Part shown: piece after piece, positions 31,555 through 40,789 of the stretch | Layout of the letters: each line of letters begins with the position of its first letter | Position numbering within the stretch: the first letter of the stretch is position 1 | Assembly (NCBI RefSeq): GCF_020532725.1 | Contig: NZ_JAJAVC010000003.1 | Coordinates: 558,001-622,000 of the forward strand | Origin: Methylobacillus arboreus | GTDB taxonomy: Bacteria > Pseudomonadota > Gammaproteobacteria > Burkholderiales > Methylophilaceae | Length of the DNA: 64,000 nt | Direction of reading: 5' to 3' | Translations under genes and position numbers: made by a program | The notes under the pieces: generated by a model | What the model was told of the DNA's origin: nothing | The model's database searches: none | Seen by the model: only the letters and a program-made list of their open reading frames with translations

Positions 31555-34500
31555 TCATGCCAGTGTCTGGCGTTTTTCAAAACGCCCGAGGTGCAGCATG
31601 ATGGCGGGCATAATCAACAGGTTGAGCAGGGTGGATGTAACCAACCCGCCTACGATGATCGTGGCCATGGGTCCTTCTATCTCACGGCCCGGTTCCCCGC
31701 TGCCAATAGCAAGAGGCAACAGGCCAAGGCCGGTGACCAGGGCGGTCATGAGGATGGAGGGCAGCCGTTCTGAGGCGCCACGGATGGCGGTGTCCAGATT
31801 CCATTGCAGGCCTTCATGGTCAACCAGGTGCTGATAATGCGAGATCAGCATGATGGCATTGCGCAAGGTGATGCCGAACAAGGTGACAAATCCCACCATT
31901 GAACCAATGGAAATCCAGCCGCCTGCCATAACGACGGCAAACACACCGCCAATCAGCGCAAAAGGCAGGTTGAGAAAAGTGAGCATAAGGTTGCGCAGGT
32001 TGCCCAATGCGATGTAAAGCATGAGAAATATGCCGCCGAATGCGAGCAGGGAGTGGATGATGAGTTCCTGCCGTGCCTGGCTGCCCGCTTGTGCTTCACC
32101 GCTGAAAGCCAGGTAATTGCCGGGTGAAAGCGTGACTTCGGTATTAATGTTCTGCCTTGCCCGGTCATAGAAAGCGTGAATATCACCCTCTTTCAGATTG
32201 GCGGTGACAGTCTGGATGCGCTTGCCTCCTTGATGCAATATCTTGGACTGGCCATTTTCCTGGCGGATATCTGCCACATCCTTGAGCTGCAGCATGCGTC
32301 CTTCGTTGTTGCGCAAAGGCAGTTTGCCTACCTGTGTAATGTTTTGCCGTGCCTCTGGCTCCAGCACTACTGCCACGCCAATGACGCGATTGCCTTGGTA
32401 GACCTGGTTTACCGGCATGCTTTCATAGGCAATTCGGATAGTGTCCAGCACATTATTGGGATGCAGGCCGAATTGCAGCAGCTTTTCCGGAAGCAACCTG
32501 ATCACTAGCTGTGGCGTACCGGGGGGAGACTGGATCATGACATCCGTGGCCCCGGGTGTTTCAGCAAGCGCTGCTGCCACCGCAGCTGCATCCCGGTTGA
32601 GGCTGTCGAGATCGCGACCGAAGATGTTGACCACCAGGGCAGCAGCATAACCCGAGATGGTTTCTTCTATGCGTTCCGTGAGAAAGGTATTGATGGCAAA
32701 GTTGACGCCGACAAAGCCAGGGTAGCCTGGACCGTCGTCATCCATGCCGGAGAGTTTTTCACGGATTTCTTCCAGAATACGACGTTGCTCCGCACCAGAA
32801 AGTGAACCGATTTCGATCTCGAATTCGCTGTAGTGGGTGCCGAATGTATCGGCCCCATTGGGCGCGCGGCCTACCCATTGGGCGACTGAGCGCACGCCGT
32901 CGATGCCTTGCAGCACTTCTGTGACTTTCTTGCCGATGCGTAGCGATTCCTGCTCCGATGTGCCAGGCACTGCCGTCATATGCATGATGTAATGGCCTTC
33001 ATGCAGGCTGGGAATGAATTGTGTCTTGAAAAGCGGCAGGGAGGTAAGGCCGAGCGCAATGAACATCATGGTGACACCAAACAATACTTTGTAATGTTGC
33101 TCGATCCTCTGCAGGTAGCGCACGTAATGACGCTTGATAAATCGAATCAAGGGCGAGTCTTCAGTCTTGAGGTTGGCGGATGGGCCCAGCAGCAAATAAC
33201 AAAGTGCGGGGGTGATCGTGAGCGCGATCAACAAGGAAGCCATGATGGCGATGATGTAAGCCATCCCCAGCGGGGCGAACAATTTGCCGGCAACGCCGCC
33301 TATGGTGAGCAATGGCACAAACACCAGTGCCACGATGAACGTGGCATAGACCACCGAGCTGCGCACTTCCATGGATGCCTTGAATACGACTTCATGCAGC
33401 GGCGCTGGTGTTGCCAGCAGGCGGTTTTCGCGTATGCGGCGGAAAATGTTTTCCGAGTCTATGATGGCATCGTCCACTACCTCGCCCAGCGCAATGGCGA
33501 GTCCGCCCAGTACCATGATATTGAGGCCAATGCCGAAGTGCTGCAAAACCAGGATGGCGGCAAGCAGTGAAAGCGGAATGGCTGTGGCGGAAATAAAGGC
33601 AGCCCGGACATTGAACAGGAACAGGAAAAGTACGGCGATGACCAGTGCGGAGCCGATCAGGATATCCGTTTGCACACTGTCGATGGCCGTTTCAATAAAA
33701 TTGGCTGGGCGGAATAACGCCGGGTGTACGGTGACTTCCCTGGCATCCAGCACAGACGCCAGCTCTTTCAGGGCGGCTTCGACTGCCTGGGTGACGCCTT
33801 TGGTATTGGCACCAAGTTGCGACTGCACGGAGAGATAGATGCCGGTCTTGCCATTGATAGCCGCTGCGCTGATGGATGGGATCGCGCCTTCTACTACCTT
33901 GCCGATATCGGAAATACGCAAGGTCTGGCCTGAAGCATGCAATAGCGTCGTGCGCGCCAGTTGTTGCGGGCTCAGGGCCTGGCCCTCGGTATTGATGATA
34001 ATGCGCTGGTTGTTGTTTTCTATGAACCCGGCGCCGCGGATGCCTGTGCTACGGCTGACGGCATTGGCGATTTGTTGCAGCGACAAGTTGTAACGTACCA
34101 GCTTGGCTGGGTCAACCTGGATCTGGAACTGGCGGATTTCGCCGCCAAATACATTGACGTCAGCAACACCCTGGACTGCCATTAAATGCGGCTTGATGGT
34201 CCAATCTACCAGGGTGCGCAACTCGCTCAGGTTCCTGACATCCGAGGTAAGCCCGATCCCCAGCACCGTACTGGCTGACGAGGTCAGGGGGGTGATATTG
34301 GGTACAATGCCTGTGGGCAGCGTGATGTTCAGTGTGGAAAGCCGTTCGGCAATCACCTGGCGGTTGCGGTAGATGTCCGTGGATTCGTCAAAAATAACGG
34401 TGATCACCGAGAGGCCTGGAATGGATTGTGACCTGATGCTGCTGATACCAACGGTACCGGCAATGCCGTTTTCCAGTGGCTGGGTGACTAGGGACTCCAC

Positions 34501-34680
34501 CAGTTCGGCTGAAAGGCCGGGAGACTCTGTCTGGATGACAAGCTGAGTAGGGGCGAACTCCGGGAAGACATCCAAGTGGCTATGGACGGTTTTATAGATA
34601 CCATACAGCACCGTCATCAGTGCCAGTGCAATCATGACACCGCTGTGGCGGATGGAGAAACGGATCAAGGCTGACATCAT
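31555..34680 (-). CDS. Heavy-metal-type RND efflux pump (CzcA/CusA family)
   Basis: A 1041-residue inner-membrane pump driven by proton influx. It has the RND layout: a membrane segment at the N terminus, a large periplasmic loop, six membrane segments, a second loop and five more segments. HME-family marks are PEFAPTQLVIQTESPGLSAE near residue 40 and ALGEVVDDAIIDSENIFRR near residue 405, with the proton-relay acidic residues. The variant motif differs from classical CzcA and CusA, so the exported metal cannot be predicted. The start is the first of two ATGs, after TTAGGAG. Adaptor and outer-membrane genes lie upstream in the same operon. Confidence 0.88.
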   Translation of the reverse strand: MMSALIRFSIRHSGVMIALALMTVLYGIYKTVHSHLDVFPEFAPTQLVIQTESPGLSAELVESLVTQPLENGIAGTVGISSIRSQSIPGLSVITVIFDESTDIYRNRQVIAERLSTLNITLPTGIVPNITPLTSSASTVLGIGLTSDVRNLSELRTLVDWTIKPHLMAVQGVADVNVFGGEIRQFQIQVDPAKLVRYNLSLQQIANAVSRSTGIRGAGFIENNNQRIIINTEGQALSPQQLARTTLLHASGQTLRISDIGKVVEGAIPSISAAAINGKTGIYLSVQSQLGANTKGVTQAVEAALKELASVLDAREVTVHPALFRPANFIETAIDSVQTDILIGSALVIAVLFLFLFNVRAAFISATAIPLSLLAAILVLQHFGIGLNIMVLGGLAIALGEVVDDAIIDSENIFRRIRENRLLATPAPLHEVVFKASMEVRSSVVYATFIVALVFVPLLTIGGVAGKLFAPLGMAYIIAIMASLLIALTITPALCYLLLGPSANLKTEDSPLIRFIKRHYVRYLQRIEQHYKVLFGVTMMFIALGLTSLPLFKTQFIPSLHEGHYIMHMTAVPGTSEQESLRIGKKVTEVLQGIDGVRSVAQWVGRAPNGADTFGTHYSEFEIEIGSLSGAEQRRILEEIREKLSGMDDDGPGYPGFVGVNFAINTFLTERIEETISGYAAALVVNIFGRDLDSLNRDAAAVAAALAETPGATDVMIQSPPGTPQLVIRLLPEKLLQFGLHPNNVLDTIRIAYESMPVNQVYQGNRVIGVAVVLEPEARQNITQVGKLPLRNNEGRMLQLKDVADIRQENGQSKILHQGGKRIQTVTANLKEGDIHAFYDRARQNINTEVTLSPGNYLAFSGEAQAGSQARQELIIHSLLAFGGIFLMLYIALGNLRNLMLTFLNLPFALIGGVFAVVMAGGWISIGSMVGFVTLFGITLRNAIMLISHYQHLVDHEGLQWNLDTAIRGASERLPSILMTALVTGLGLLPLAIGSGEPGREIEGPMATIIVGGLVTSTLLNLLIMPAIMLHLGRFEKRQTLA

Positions 34681-34690
34681 GGCTCAGCTC

Positions 34691-35743
34691 CTAATCGTCG
34701 TTTTCATTCGTGATCTGATACTTGAGCTCTTCCGAGAGCAATAGCTGGGCACCATTGGTGACAATGGCATCTCCCGCTTTGATCTTGTCCCGATTGAACC
34801 AGCCATGATTGCTTTCAATCTCCGTGCTGATTGGTTTACGCACGAATTTCTCTGAATCCTGCTTGCGGTAGACCCAGGCTTTTCCGCCGTACCAGACTAC
34901 GGCATTCTGCGGAATAACCACGCCTGTTATCGTCTTGGCGGTGTCCAGCTCCTGTGAACTAAGCCGCATGCCTGCACGTAAATTGACTGCAGGTGCTGTG
35001 TAGAAGTAGGTCTTGCCCTGTAGCACGGGGTCTGCCTGCGGCGACAATGCAAGAAAGTGAGCGGTGATTGGGGGCAGGCCGCTACCAACTGGGGTAATAC
35101 TCAAGGTCGGGCTGGGTTCTGTTTGTTGAGGCGGTAGCACTATGCGCAGCAATACTTGTTTATATTTAAGCAAGGCATTGATTTCAGGCGTTGTGTTGCG
35201 CTCCAGTGCGGCTAGCCCGAGTTGCGCGCCCCATTGCTGGCGTGCGCTATAGCGCAGGTTGTCCAATGCTGCTTCATAGGCTTGCAGCTTGGCCTGGTCG
35301 CTTTTATACAAAGCCTCTGCCGCGACCAGCATGCGGTCAGAGATATTGCGGTCATTCTGGTTCAGCAGTGCAAGGCGTTCATAATCGTTCTGGCTATTGC
35401 TCAAGGCGGCCTTTGCCACTGCCAGGTCGCCCAACGCATTCATATACCGCGTACGCAGATCCAGCAGTCCGTCCAGGCTGAGCACGCTGCCTAATCCTTC
35501 CAGCACCGGCTGGTGCTTTGCCAGCGCCAGGGTTTCTGTACGAATGTCGCTTTGTTGTTGCGTCTCTGCACTTAATGCAACGGTAATGACGCCTGTCTCG
35601 GTATGCATGCGCAACGGGCTTTCAATCTCTTCCTCTTCATTGAACGCCTCAAATTCATCCTTACTGAACAGAACCAGCAACCAGAGCAGCACAACGATCA
35701 TGCATGCCTGGATGATGATGACGGCAACGGCTTTTGGGGTCAT
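34691..35743 (-). CDS. RND efflux membrane fusion protein
   Basis: A 350-residue periplasmic adaptor anchored by an N-terminal segment (VIIIQACMIVVLLWLLVLF). A coiled-coil hairpin region lies around residues 90-165 (LRTRYMNALGDLAVAKAALS onward), with a beta-barrel and membrane-proximal part near the C terminus (AGDAIVTNGAQLLLSEELKY). It lacks the metal-binding N- and C-terminal extensions of CusB and CzcB and is divergent from them. The start overlaps the stop of the outer-membrane gene (ATGA), and it ends ten bases before the pump gene. Confidence 0.8.
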   Translation of the reverse strand: MTPKAVAVIIIQACMIVVLLWLLVLFSKDEFEAFNEEEEIESPLRMHTETGVITVALSAETQQQSDIRTETLALAKHQPVLEGLGSVLSLDGLLDLRTRYMNALGDLAVAKAALSNSQNDYERLALLNQNDRNISDRMLVAAEALYKSDQAKLQAYEAALDNLRYSARQQWGAQLGLAALERNTTPEINALLKYKQVLLRIVLPPQQTEPSPTLSITPVGSGLPPITAHFLALSPQADPVLQGKTYFYTAPAVNLRAGMRLSSQELDTAKTITGVVIPQNAVVWYGGKAWVYRKQDSEKFVRKPISTEIESNHGWFNRDKIKAGDAIVTNGAQLLLSEELKYQITNENDD

Positions 35744-37191
35744 GTCGTTGTTTCCTGAATAGGCGTGTGCAAACGATTGGAGCGGGCGGGAATATTCGGT
35801 ATGGGGTCAAGATTTTCCAGAGGCAATTGCATGCTGTCCTCCAGTGCTGCAGCTGCACGTTGCACCTGGTATTCGGCGGTTAACAACCGTTGCTGGGCAA
35901 GCACATTTTCCAATTGGTAGGTGACGAGTTCCAGGCGGTCGGCAAACCCGTGCTCAAAGCGCAGCTTGGCTTGAGCTGCCTGCGTCTGCTGCGCCTCATA
36001 TAGACTGCGAGCTTGCTCAAGCGCTTGCAAAGCGGCGCGGTAACGGCTCTTTGCGCTGTCCATGGCAGCTATTACCCTGGCCTGCAAGGCTTCGAATTGT
36101 GCTGCTTCGGTTTCTCGCAGTGCCGTGGCTTCAGCAATTAGCCCCTGGTTTCTATGCAACACATTCAGCAGGCTGCTGATCCCCAATGACCAGATATGAA
36201 AGCCTTCTTCATAATCATAGGCAGGTATCAGGTTAATATCCGGATACTGCCGGGCAATCTCCAGTCTTAACCGTGCTTCGCTCGCGGCATAGCTTGCAAG
36301 TCCCGCGCGGATATCCACACGGTTGAGTAAAGCTGCATCCTGCGCGGCAGGATTGAGGCTGTTGGTGATATCAATATCATGCCGGGCATCAAGCACTTGT
36401 TCATGCGTATAGCGTTGTAGTCTTAGTTGCTGGAACTTATCCAGAGGCAGCCCCGAGTTGCTGGCAAGCTGGGTTTCTAGCCCTTCGATGCGCCCTTGTT
36501 CTTCCACCAGTGCTTGCTGCACTCTTTGCCATTGCAACCTGGCGTTACTGAGCTCCACGCTCGAAATCATGCCTGCTTGCAGCCTGGTATTCAGCATTGA
36601 AACGATGTCGTTACGCAGGCTGGATTCCTGCTCAAGCATAGACAGGTTTTGCCGGGCGGCATTGTATTCAATCCAGCTGGATAGCAGGCGATAACGCAGA
36701 TTCCAGGCAGTCTGGGCAATGTTCAACCGTGCGGTTTCGGAAATATTGGTTGCGAGATCAATCCGTGCCTGACGTTTGCCAGCGGTTTCAATCGGGATGC
36801 TGAAGCTAAGACTATAAACTTCAGGGACTTCAGGCTCGGTTCGGCGCCCTGCACCCAGTGACCCACTGGGATTGGGACGTTGTCCTGCAGTGGCGATTGC
36901 TGCCATCGCGCGGCTGAGTTGAGCACGGGCAACATCAAGGTCGGGATGGAAATAGAGTGCGCAATACATCAGCTCACGCCATCCCCATTGCTCAGGCAGC
37001 GTGGTGTAACCTTCCTCGCTCAAATAGGCGACAAAGCCACTATCTCCCGTATCGTGTGCCCGCAATGAGACCTGCCCATGGGCTGCAGCAAGCGGATGCG
37101 CATGATATTGCTGATAGCCGCATCCTGTTACCAGCAAGCTGCACAGGGTTATCGTAGTCCATAGTCCGGGCGGTTGTTTTATTGTTCTCAT
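35740..37191 (-). CDS. Outer-membrane efflux lipoprotein (TolC/CzcC type)
   Basis: A 483-residue outer-membrane channel protein. The signal ends at a lipobox, LLVTGC, followed by GYQQ. Two TolC-type repeats are visible, each with long helices: roughly residues 70-240 (LDVARAQLSRAMAAIATAGQ) and 290-460 (LRLEIARQYPDINLIPAYDY and a long Ala/Gln-rich helix). The frame opens at 37248; the ATG at 37191 gives a normal lipoprotein signal but has only a weak ribosome site. First gene of the efflux operon. Confidence 0.85.
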   Translation of the reverse strand: MRTIKQPPGLWTTITLCSLLVTGCGYQQYHAHPLAAAHGQVSLRAHDTGDSGFVAYLSEEGYTTLPEQWGWRELMYCALYFHPDLDVARAQLSRAMAAIATAGQRPNPSGSLGAGRRTEPEVPEVYSLSFSIPIETAGKRQARIDLATNISETARLNIAQTAWNLRYRLLSSWIEYNAARQNLSMLEQESSLRNDIVSMLNTRLQAGMISSVELSNARLQWQRVQQALVEEQGRIEGLETQLASNSGLPLDKFQQLRLQRYTHEQVLDARHDIDITNSLNPAAQDAALLNRVDIRAGLASYAASEARLRLEIARQYPDINLIPAYDYEEGFHIWSLGISSLLNVLHRNQGLIAEATALRETEAAQFEALQARVIAAMDSAKSRYRAALQALEQARSLYEAQQTQAAQAKLRFEHGFADRLELVTYQLENVLAQQRLLTAEYQVQRAAAALEDSMQLPLENLDPIPNIPARSNRLHTPIQETTT

Positions 37192-37410
37192 CGCGCCGCC
37201 GTTGTTCACTCCACTTGCGATAGTACAGCCTGAGTTGCCTGTCGGCAATTCTAGTCAAAACATGCGGCATATTGCTTGAATAACATACAGGATATTCATT
37301 AGCCGTATAGCCTTTAGAAAGCTTTGCAGAGAAAGTTCGGGACGTTATGAAGGAGTGGTTTGGCGGAAGGAAAACTGGCGGGGATTTATGAATCGCCCAA
37401 AAAGGGTAGC

Positions 37411-37659
37411 TTAGCCTGCAATAATGGCTTGAACTGAGTTCAACGCGTCTTGCAATGTTTCTTCGGGAAGGGTGTTGATACTGCTTGCAAGTAGCTCTGC
37501 AGCCTCTTCAGTCCCAGTCGGGAGGTCATGGCTGTCCAACTCGGCAATTAGGCCTGCCGCTGCACCTGTTACCTTGAGTAATGCATGGCGCTCACGCATG
37601 AGTATTTCTAGCTCGGAGCGCAACATGTTGATTTCATCTTGATTAATTGAGCTTTGCAT
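37411..37659 (-). CDS. Small hypothetical protein
   Basis: An 82-residue acidic protein. The first 35 residues (DEINMLRSELEILMRERHAL) look like a coiled coil; the rest is helix-prone and rich in Ala, Leu and Glu. No signal or membrane segment. It stands alone between the efflux operon and the decayed island. No family is recognised. A usable ribosome site (AGAAAG) is only fair, so the call rests mainly on an intact frame with sensible composition. Confidence 0.45.
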   Translation of the reverse strand: MQSSINQDEINMLRSELEILMRERHALLKVTGAAAGLIAELDSHDLPTGTEEAAELLASSINTLPEETLQDALNSVQAIIAG

Positions 37660-38026
37660 AAGTTACTTTCTTGTAGAGCTGCATTCTAACGCAAGTCAGC
37701 AAAAATATCCCTTTCAAATACAAATTCAAGATGGCGAAATAATAGACTTAATGGATTCATTGCTAATGGGAATGCTTCATACATATATGATATAACTGCA
37801 ATATTATGGCAGTCGAATTTTTACATGTCTGGTTATGTCTTATCACCAGCCAGGATAGTCCGCACCATGGTGCGTGCTGAATAGTATTTGTTCTGTCATT
37901 TTTAACTCTTTATCAATCCATTCAATTGGCATAGTGTTTGCTTGATTAAAGTGTTTTAAATTAGTAGCTTAATGATGATTTTTTACTAGCGGTAATCGAC
38001 AAATACTTTTTCAGCAAGGAGCTAAC
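37660..38026. other. Intergenic, AT-rich left edge of the island
   Basis: About 370 bases with no convincing gene. The base composition drops clearly below that of the efflux operon. It probably holds the promoter of the plus-strand gene at 38027; no consensus elements could be fixed. Confidence 0.5.
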
Positions 38027-38329
38027 ATGGCTATTCTCGTGACTGGCGTTAGATTTAATGAAAATGGAAAAGAGGTAACCCATGTTGAATGGGGTACTGT
38101 TTATGTCTACAACCCCAAGCGGTGGGTAACTCAACCACAGGTGACAGATGTGCATGATCTGATTAATGCACTTAACGAGGGCACAATGGTGCAAAGCCGA
38201 TTTGTCATTGGTGGAGACCAGGTTCTGGGCCCGGCGTTGAAATTGAAGTCACTGGCAAGCGGTGGTAAAACCATTCAAATGGCTCAACGAAAAAAGCAAC
38301 AGGCATTGAGCGATCTTCCTCATGTATGA
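38027..38329 (+). CDS. Hypothetical protein
   Basis: A 100-residue basic protein (MAILVTGVRFNENGKEVTHV start) with a beta-rich first half and a lysine/glutamine-rich end (MAQRKKQQAL). It has a good ribosome site, AAGGAGC, six bases before the ATG. No signal peptide or membrane segment. I do not recognise it. The next sequence downstream is a phage tail remnant, so it may belong to the same decayed element. Confidence 0.5.
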   Translation: MAILVTGVRFNENGKEVTHVEWGTVYVYNPKRWVTQPQVTDVHDLINALNEGTMVQSRFVIGGDQVLGPALKLKSLASGGKTIQMAQRKKQQALSDLPHV

Positions 38330-38485
38330 TTGTTATAGACACAGATGTACGATTTTCCAATGATGGATGTGAAGTTACCTCCCTCGCATATGGGCGTGGT
38401 GGATGTACATGATTCCGCGATTAGGTTGATACACCTAAGCTGGCTGAAGTAATCGAAGTGATGAATTTAATCAACAGGAGCCGCA

Positions 38486-38681
38486 ATGACTGCTCTTTTT
38501 TTTTGAGGCGTTTCGCGATGTGCCTTTGCAGAGTTTTGGCGATGAAGCAATTGAGTGTCGCATTATCCGGCTTAAACCAGCTCACACCCAAGTAATTTTT
38601 GCTTATGTAGGGGATGAATAAATGAGAAGAATTGACACGCCGAACAGCGTTGAGGAGATGTTTGGTATCAGGAAAATGTAG
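38486..38681 (+). pseudogene. Phage tail gene remnants
   Basis: ATG at 38486 after AGGAG starts MTALFF and runs into a tract of nine T (38496-38504). Removing one T gives EAFRDVPLQSFGDEAIECRI and then RLKPAHTQVIFAYVGDE, ending at TAA 38621. The next ATG follows directly and gives MRRIDTPNSVEEMFG before an early stop at 38681. The RIDTP start is common in tail-fibre genes of Mu-like and related phages. These look like the end of one tail gene and the start of the next, both broken. Confidence 0.45.
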
Positions 38682-38761
38682 CACCAAGGCGGCAGGAATT
38701 CTAGCGACTGAGCTGGCAGCCTGATCTAGGCTTTGGTTCAATCTAGCTCGGAGGGGATTGC

Positions 38762-39146
38762 TTCCACCCAGATTATGTGCCCCCGGACTCTGAGAACAAT
38801 GAGCTTATATGCAGCATTCGAACTAAGGGCGCTGCTGTCACCTTAGCAACTTGCATTCTGGAGACGTGGAAGGGAACAACCAGCGGCACAGTTTGGAATC
38901 GGGTTTCGGAGTTGCACTGGCAAAATAGCCGCATGTTCTGGGCCCTATTGGGCGCCAGGCGGCAAATACGTGCCACCCGTCACGCGTTGCTACTCCAACT
39001 GGAACGGCTGGCAAGGCGATTTGCTACTGGTGTCGGCCATCTGATCAACCCACCTCTACCCAGGCCCCACCAAGGAGAGAACTCCCATGACCGACGCCAT
39101 CAACGCTCCGTCCGCCGCGCGACGCCGTCTTCGTGAAAGGATATAA
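38762..39146 (+). other. Decayed coding remnants, probably from a mobile element
   Basis: One frame reads PYWAPGGKYVPPVTRCYSNW and NGWQGDLLLVSAI before a stop (about 38940-39043), which looks like a real protein end, but it has no intact start. At 39087 an ATG after AAGGAGAG gives MTDAINAPSAARRRLRERI and stops after 19 residues. The composition is more GC-rich than the flanks. No family is named. A 119-residue open frame (38777-39136) crosses this region in another phase and is probably spurious. Confidence 0.35.
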
Positions 39147-39220
39147 AATGACTATTAGCTCCAACGGATATAAATATGTAACCTAATGTTTTACTTGCCT
39201 TTTATTTCATAAAGGGGGGC

Positions 39221-40012
39221 GTGAAAAAATTATTAGCGATCACCTTGCTTGGTTTATTAAGCACCAATGCAAATGCGGCAGTGGTTGGCACCTTTAGTAT
39301 TAGTGATATTAATATCGACTTTACAAGTGGCGGGAGGTCTGATGAAATTATTGGTAAAGTAATCTTTGATGGTTCTTATCTATGTGGTTCTGTTTCTGCA
39401 GAGTCTAATGGTCAAGAACCGCAAACTTATGCATGGAACAATCAGCCTACGCTGGATAGTATCAGCTCTATCTCTCCTAGTACTGAAATATCATTGACAA
39501 CTGGCAGTCCGCTTGATTCTGTGGGTGCTAATATTGCCATTGATGTGACGAATGGGCATGTGCAGGGGGAAGGTGTAATTGGATTCAGATTTGCTGATAA
39601 TCAGCAGGTGGGTATCCCCAGAATTAAATACAATGTGTCTTATGATGTGCTTATTGATAACGCTGCAACTGAGCTAGAAGATTATTACTATTTTGAACAA
39701 GAATGGGTTATTTTAATGAGGAATGGCGATACGATCACAGAATTTGGTATTCCTACCCACCATGATAACTCCTGATGGGATTACCATGATGGTGGGCAGG
39801 AGTATCATGTTTCAAGAAGTGGTATTGAAGTAGAGCTTCCATTAAGTTAAATAGGGTTTGGGGCTAGAGATTTCTCGGGAGAGGAGATTCAATTTAGGTG
39901 GCGATTCAACGTACATTCAAATATATCAACCGTACCAGAGCCATCTACATATGTATTGCTTGGCTTAGGCCTTGGGTTATTAAGTTTTGCTGCTCGACGC
40001 AAAGGTAACTAA
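39221..40012 (+). pseudogene. PEP-CTERM protein gene with two in-frame stops
   Basis: One continuous reading frame of 264 codons from GTG 39221 (after AAAGGGGGG) to TAA 40012, interrupted by TGA at 39773-39775 and TAA at 39848-39850. It has a signal peptide (LLAITLLGLLSTNANA), a secreted beta-rich domain, and a perfect PEP-CTERM end: VPEPSTYVLLGLGLGLLSF then AARRKGN. Such proteins are anchored and processed by exosortase. As it stands only a 184-residue secreted fragment without the sorting signal could be made. A paralogue lies at 44941. Confidence 0.85.
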
Positions 40013-40016
40013 ATGA

Positions 40017-40086
40017 ATGTAGTACTGACAACAAGCCACCTTCAGGTGGCTTCTTTATTGTTTCAAACTTCCCTGATTTTGAGACG
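40017..40086 (+). repeat. Downstream repeat shared with the second PEP-CTERM gene, copy 1
   Basis: About 68 bases after the first PEP-CTERM gene match the sequence at 45819-45888 with few differences (TGTAGTACTGACA start, then a terminator hairpin, then CCCTGATTTTGAGACG). This shows that the gene and its terminator were duplicated together. Confidence 0.75.
40032..40057 (+). terminator. Terminator after the first PEP-CTERM gene
   Basis: AAGCCACCTTCAGGTGGCTT forms an eight-pair hairpin and is followed by CTTT. Confidence 0.75.
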
Positions 40087-40103
40087 CACCGCTCTTTAAG
40101 ATT

Positions 40104-40461
40104 TCACTCAAGCATTTCATTATCACCTGGAGAGGGATATGCCCTCGCACGTTGACGGATTCTTTGCCTGGACTCAGGCCTTGTGGTATCGACGATTATT
40201 TCATTTGTTTTTGACGTGCCCATGCCGACTGTACTGGTCGCATTCATCGGCCCTATTTTGCAGTATTTGTCGAGAAGATCGCCAAATATTTTATTCGGGA
40301 TTTTGGGTTTGTCGCTGACCAAGTCGCGAGAGATATCGACCGAGCAGGCATTGACCTACGCTTTGGTCCCAAAAGGTTTTAGATTTGCGCTTATAATTGA
40401 CCATGACCTTTGCGCGCCATGTGCCTTCCTTAGGTTCTCCTGATGGATACCATCTTGGATT
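40104..40461 (-). pseudogene. Tyrosine recombinase remnant next to tRNA-Leu(UAG)
   Basis: On the minus strand one frame gives EGTWRAKVMVNYKRKSKTF, like the N-terminal arm-binding part of phage integrases. A second frame gives SDKPKIPNKIFGDLLDKYC, which matches SGKSGAIPNKTFADLLDRY in the integrase remnant at 47155-47884. The catalytic half is missing. It lies at the 3' side of the tRNA-Leu, the usual place for an integrase of an element inserted in a tRNA. Confidence 0.6.
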
Positions 40462-40612
40462 CTCCGGTCAATTTCGCGTAAAGCACACGTAAAATTGCGT
40501 AACGCATACGAAAACCGCATAAAATAGGGCGCTTGCTTTTTGGTGTGAGGTCCCAGAACATGCGCTTTGGGTTATGATTTGATTAAATTTATTGGGATTT
40601 GCACCAATGATG

Positions 40613-40697
40613 TGGTGCGAAAGGAGAGACTCGAACTCTCACGCCTTGCGGCGCTGGAACCTAAATCCAGTGCGTCTACCAATTCCGCCACTTTCGC
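40613..40697 (-). tRNA. tRNA-Leu (anticodon UAG)
   Basis: 85 bases including an encoded CCA. The acceptor ends GCGAAAG and CTTTCGC pair. The D arm is GGCGGAATTGGTAGACGC, the anticodon stem CTGGA/TCCAG holds the loop TTTAGGT, a long variable arm GCCGCAAGGCG is present as in class II tRNAs, and the T arm is GAGAGTTCGAGTCTCTC. The anticodon is TAG. Confidence 0.95.
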
Positions 40698-40789
40698 TTA
40701 CACTTTAAGCTGCCTAGGCAGGAGCAAGATTATAGCGCAGTTTTTTGCGCATGGGTAAGCTATGTGTAGTCGATATGGGAGCGGCAATA

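Noticed and set aside
38777-39136. 119-residue open frame
   Set aside because: Another phase gives a more protein-like reading in the same place, and this frame lacks a ribosome site and family likeness.
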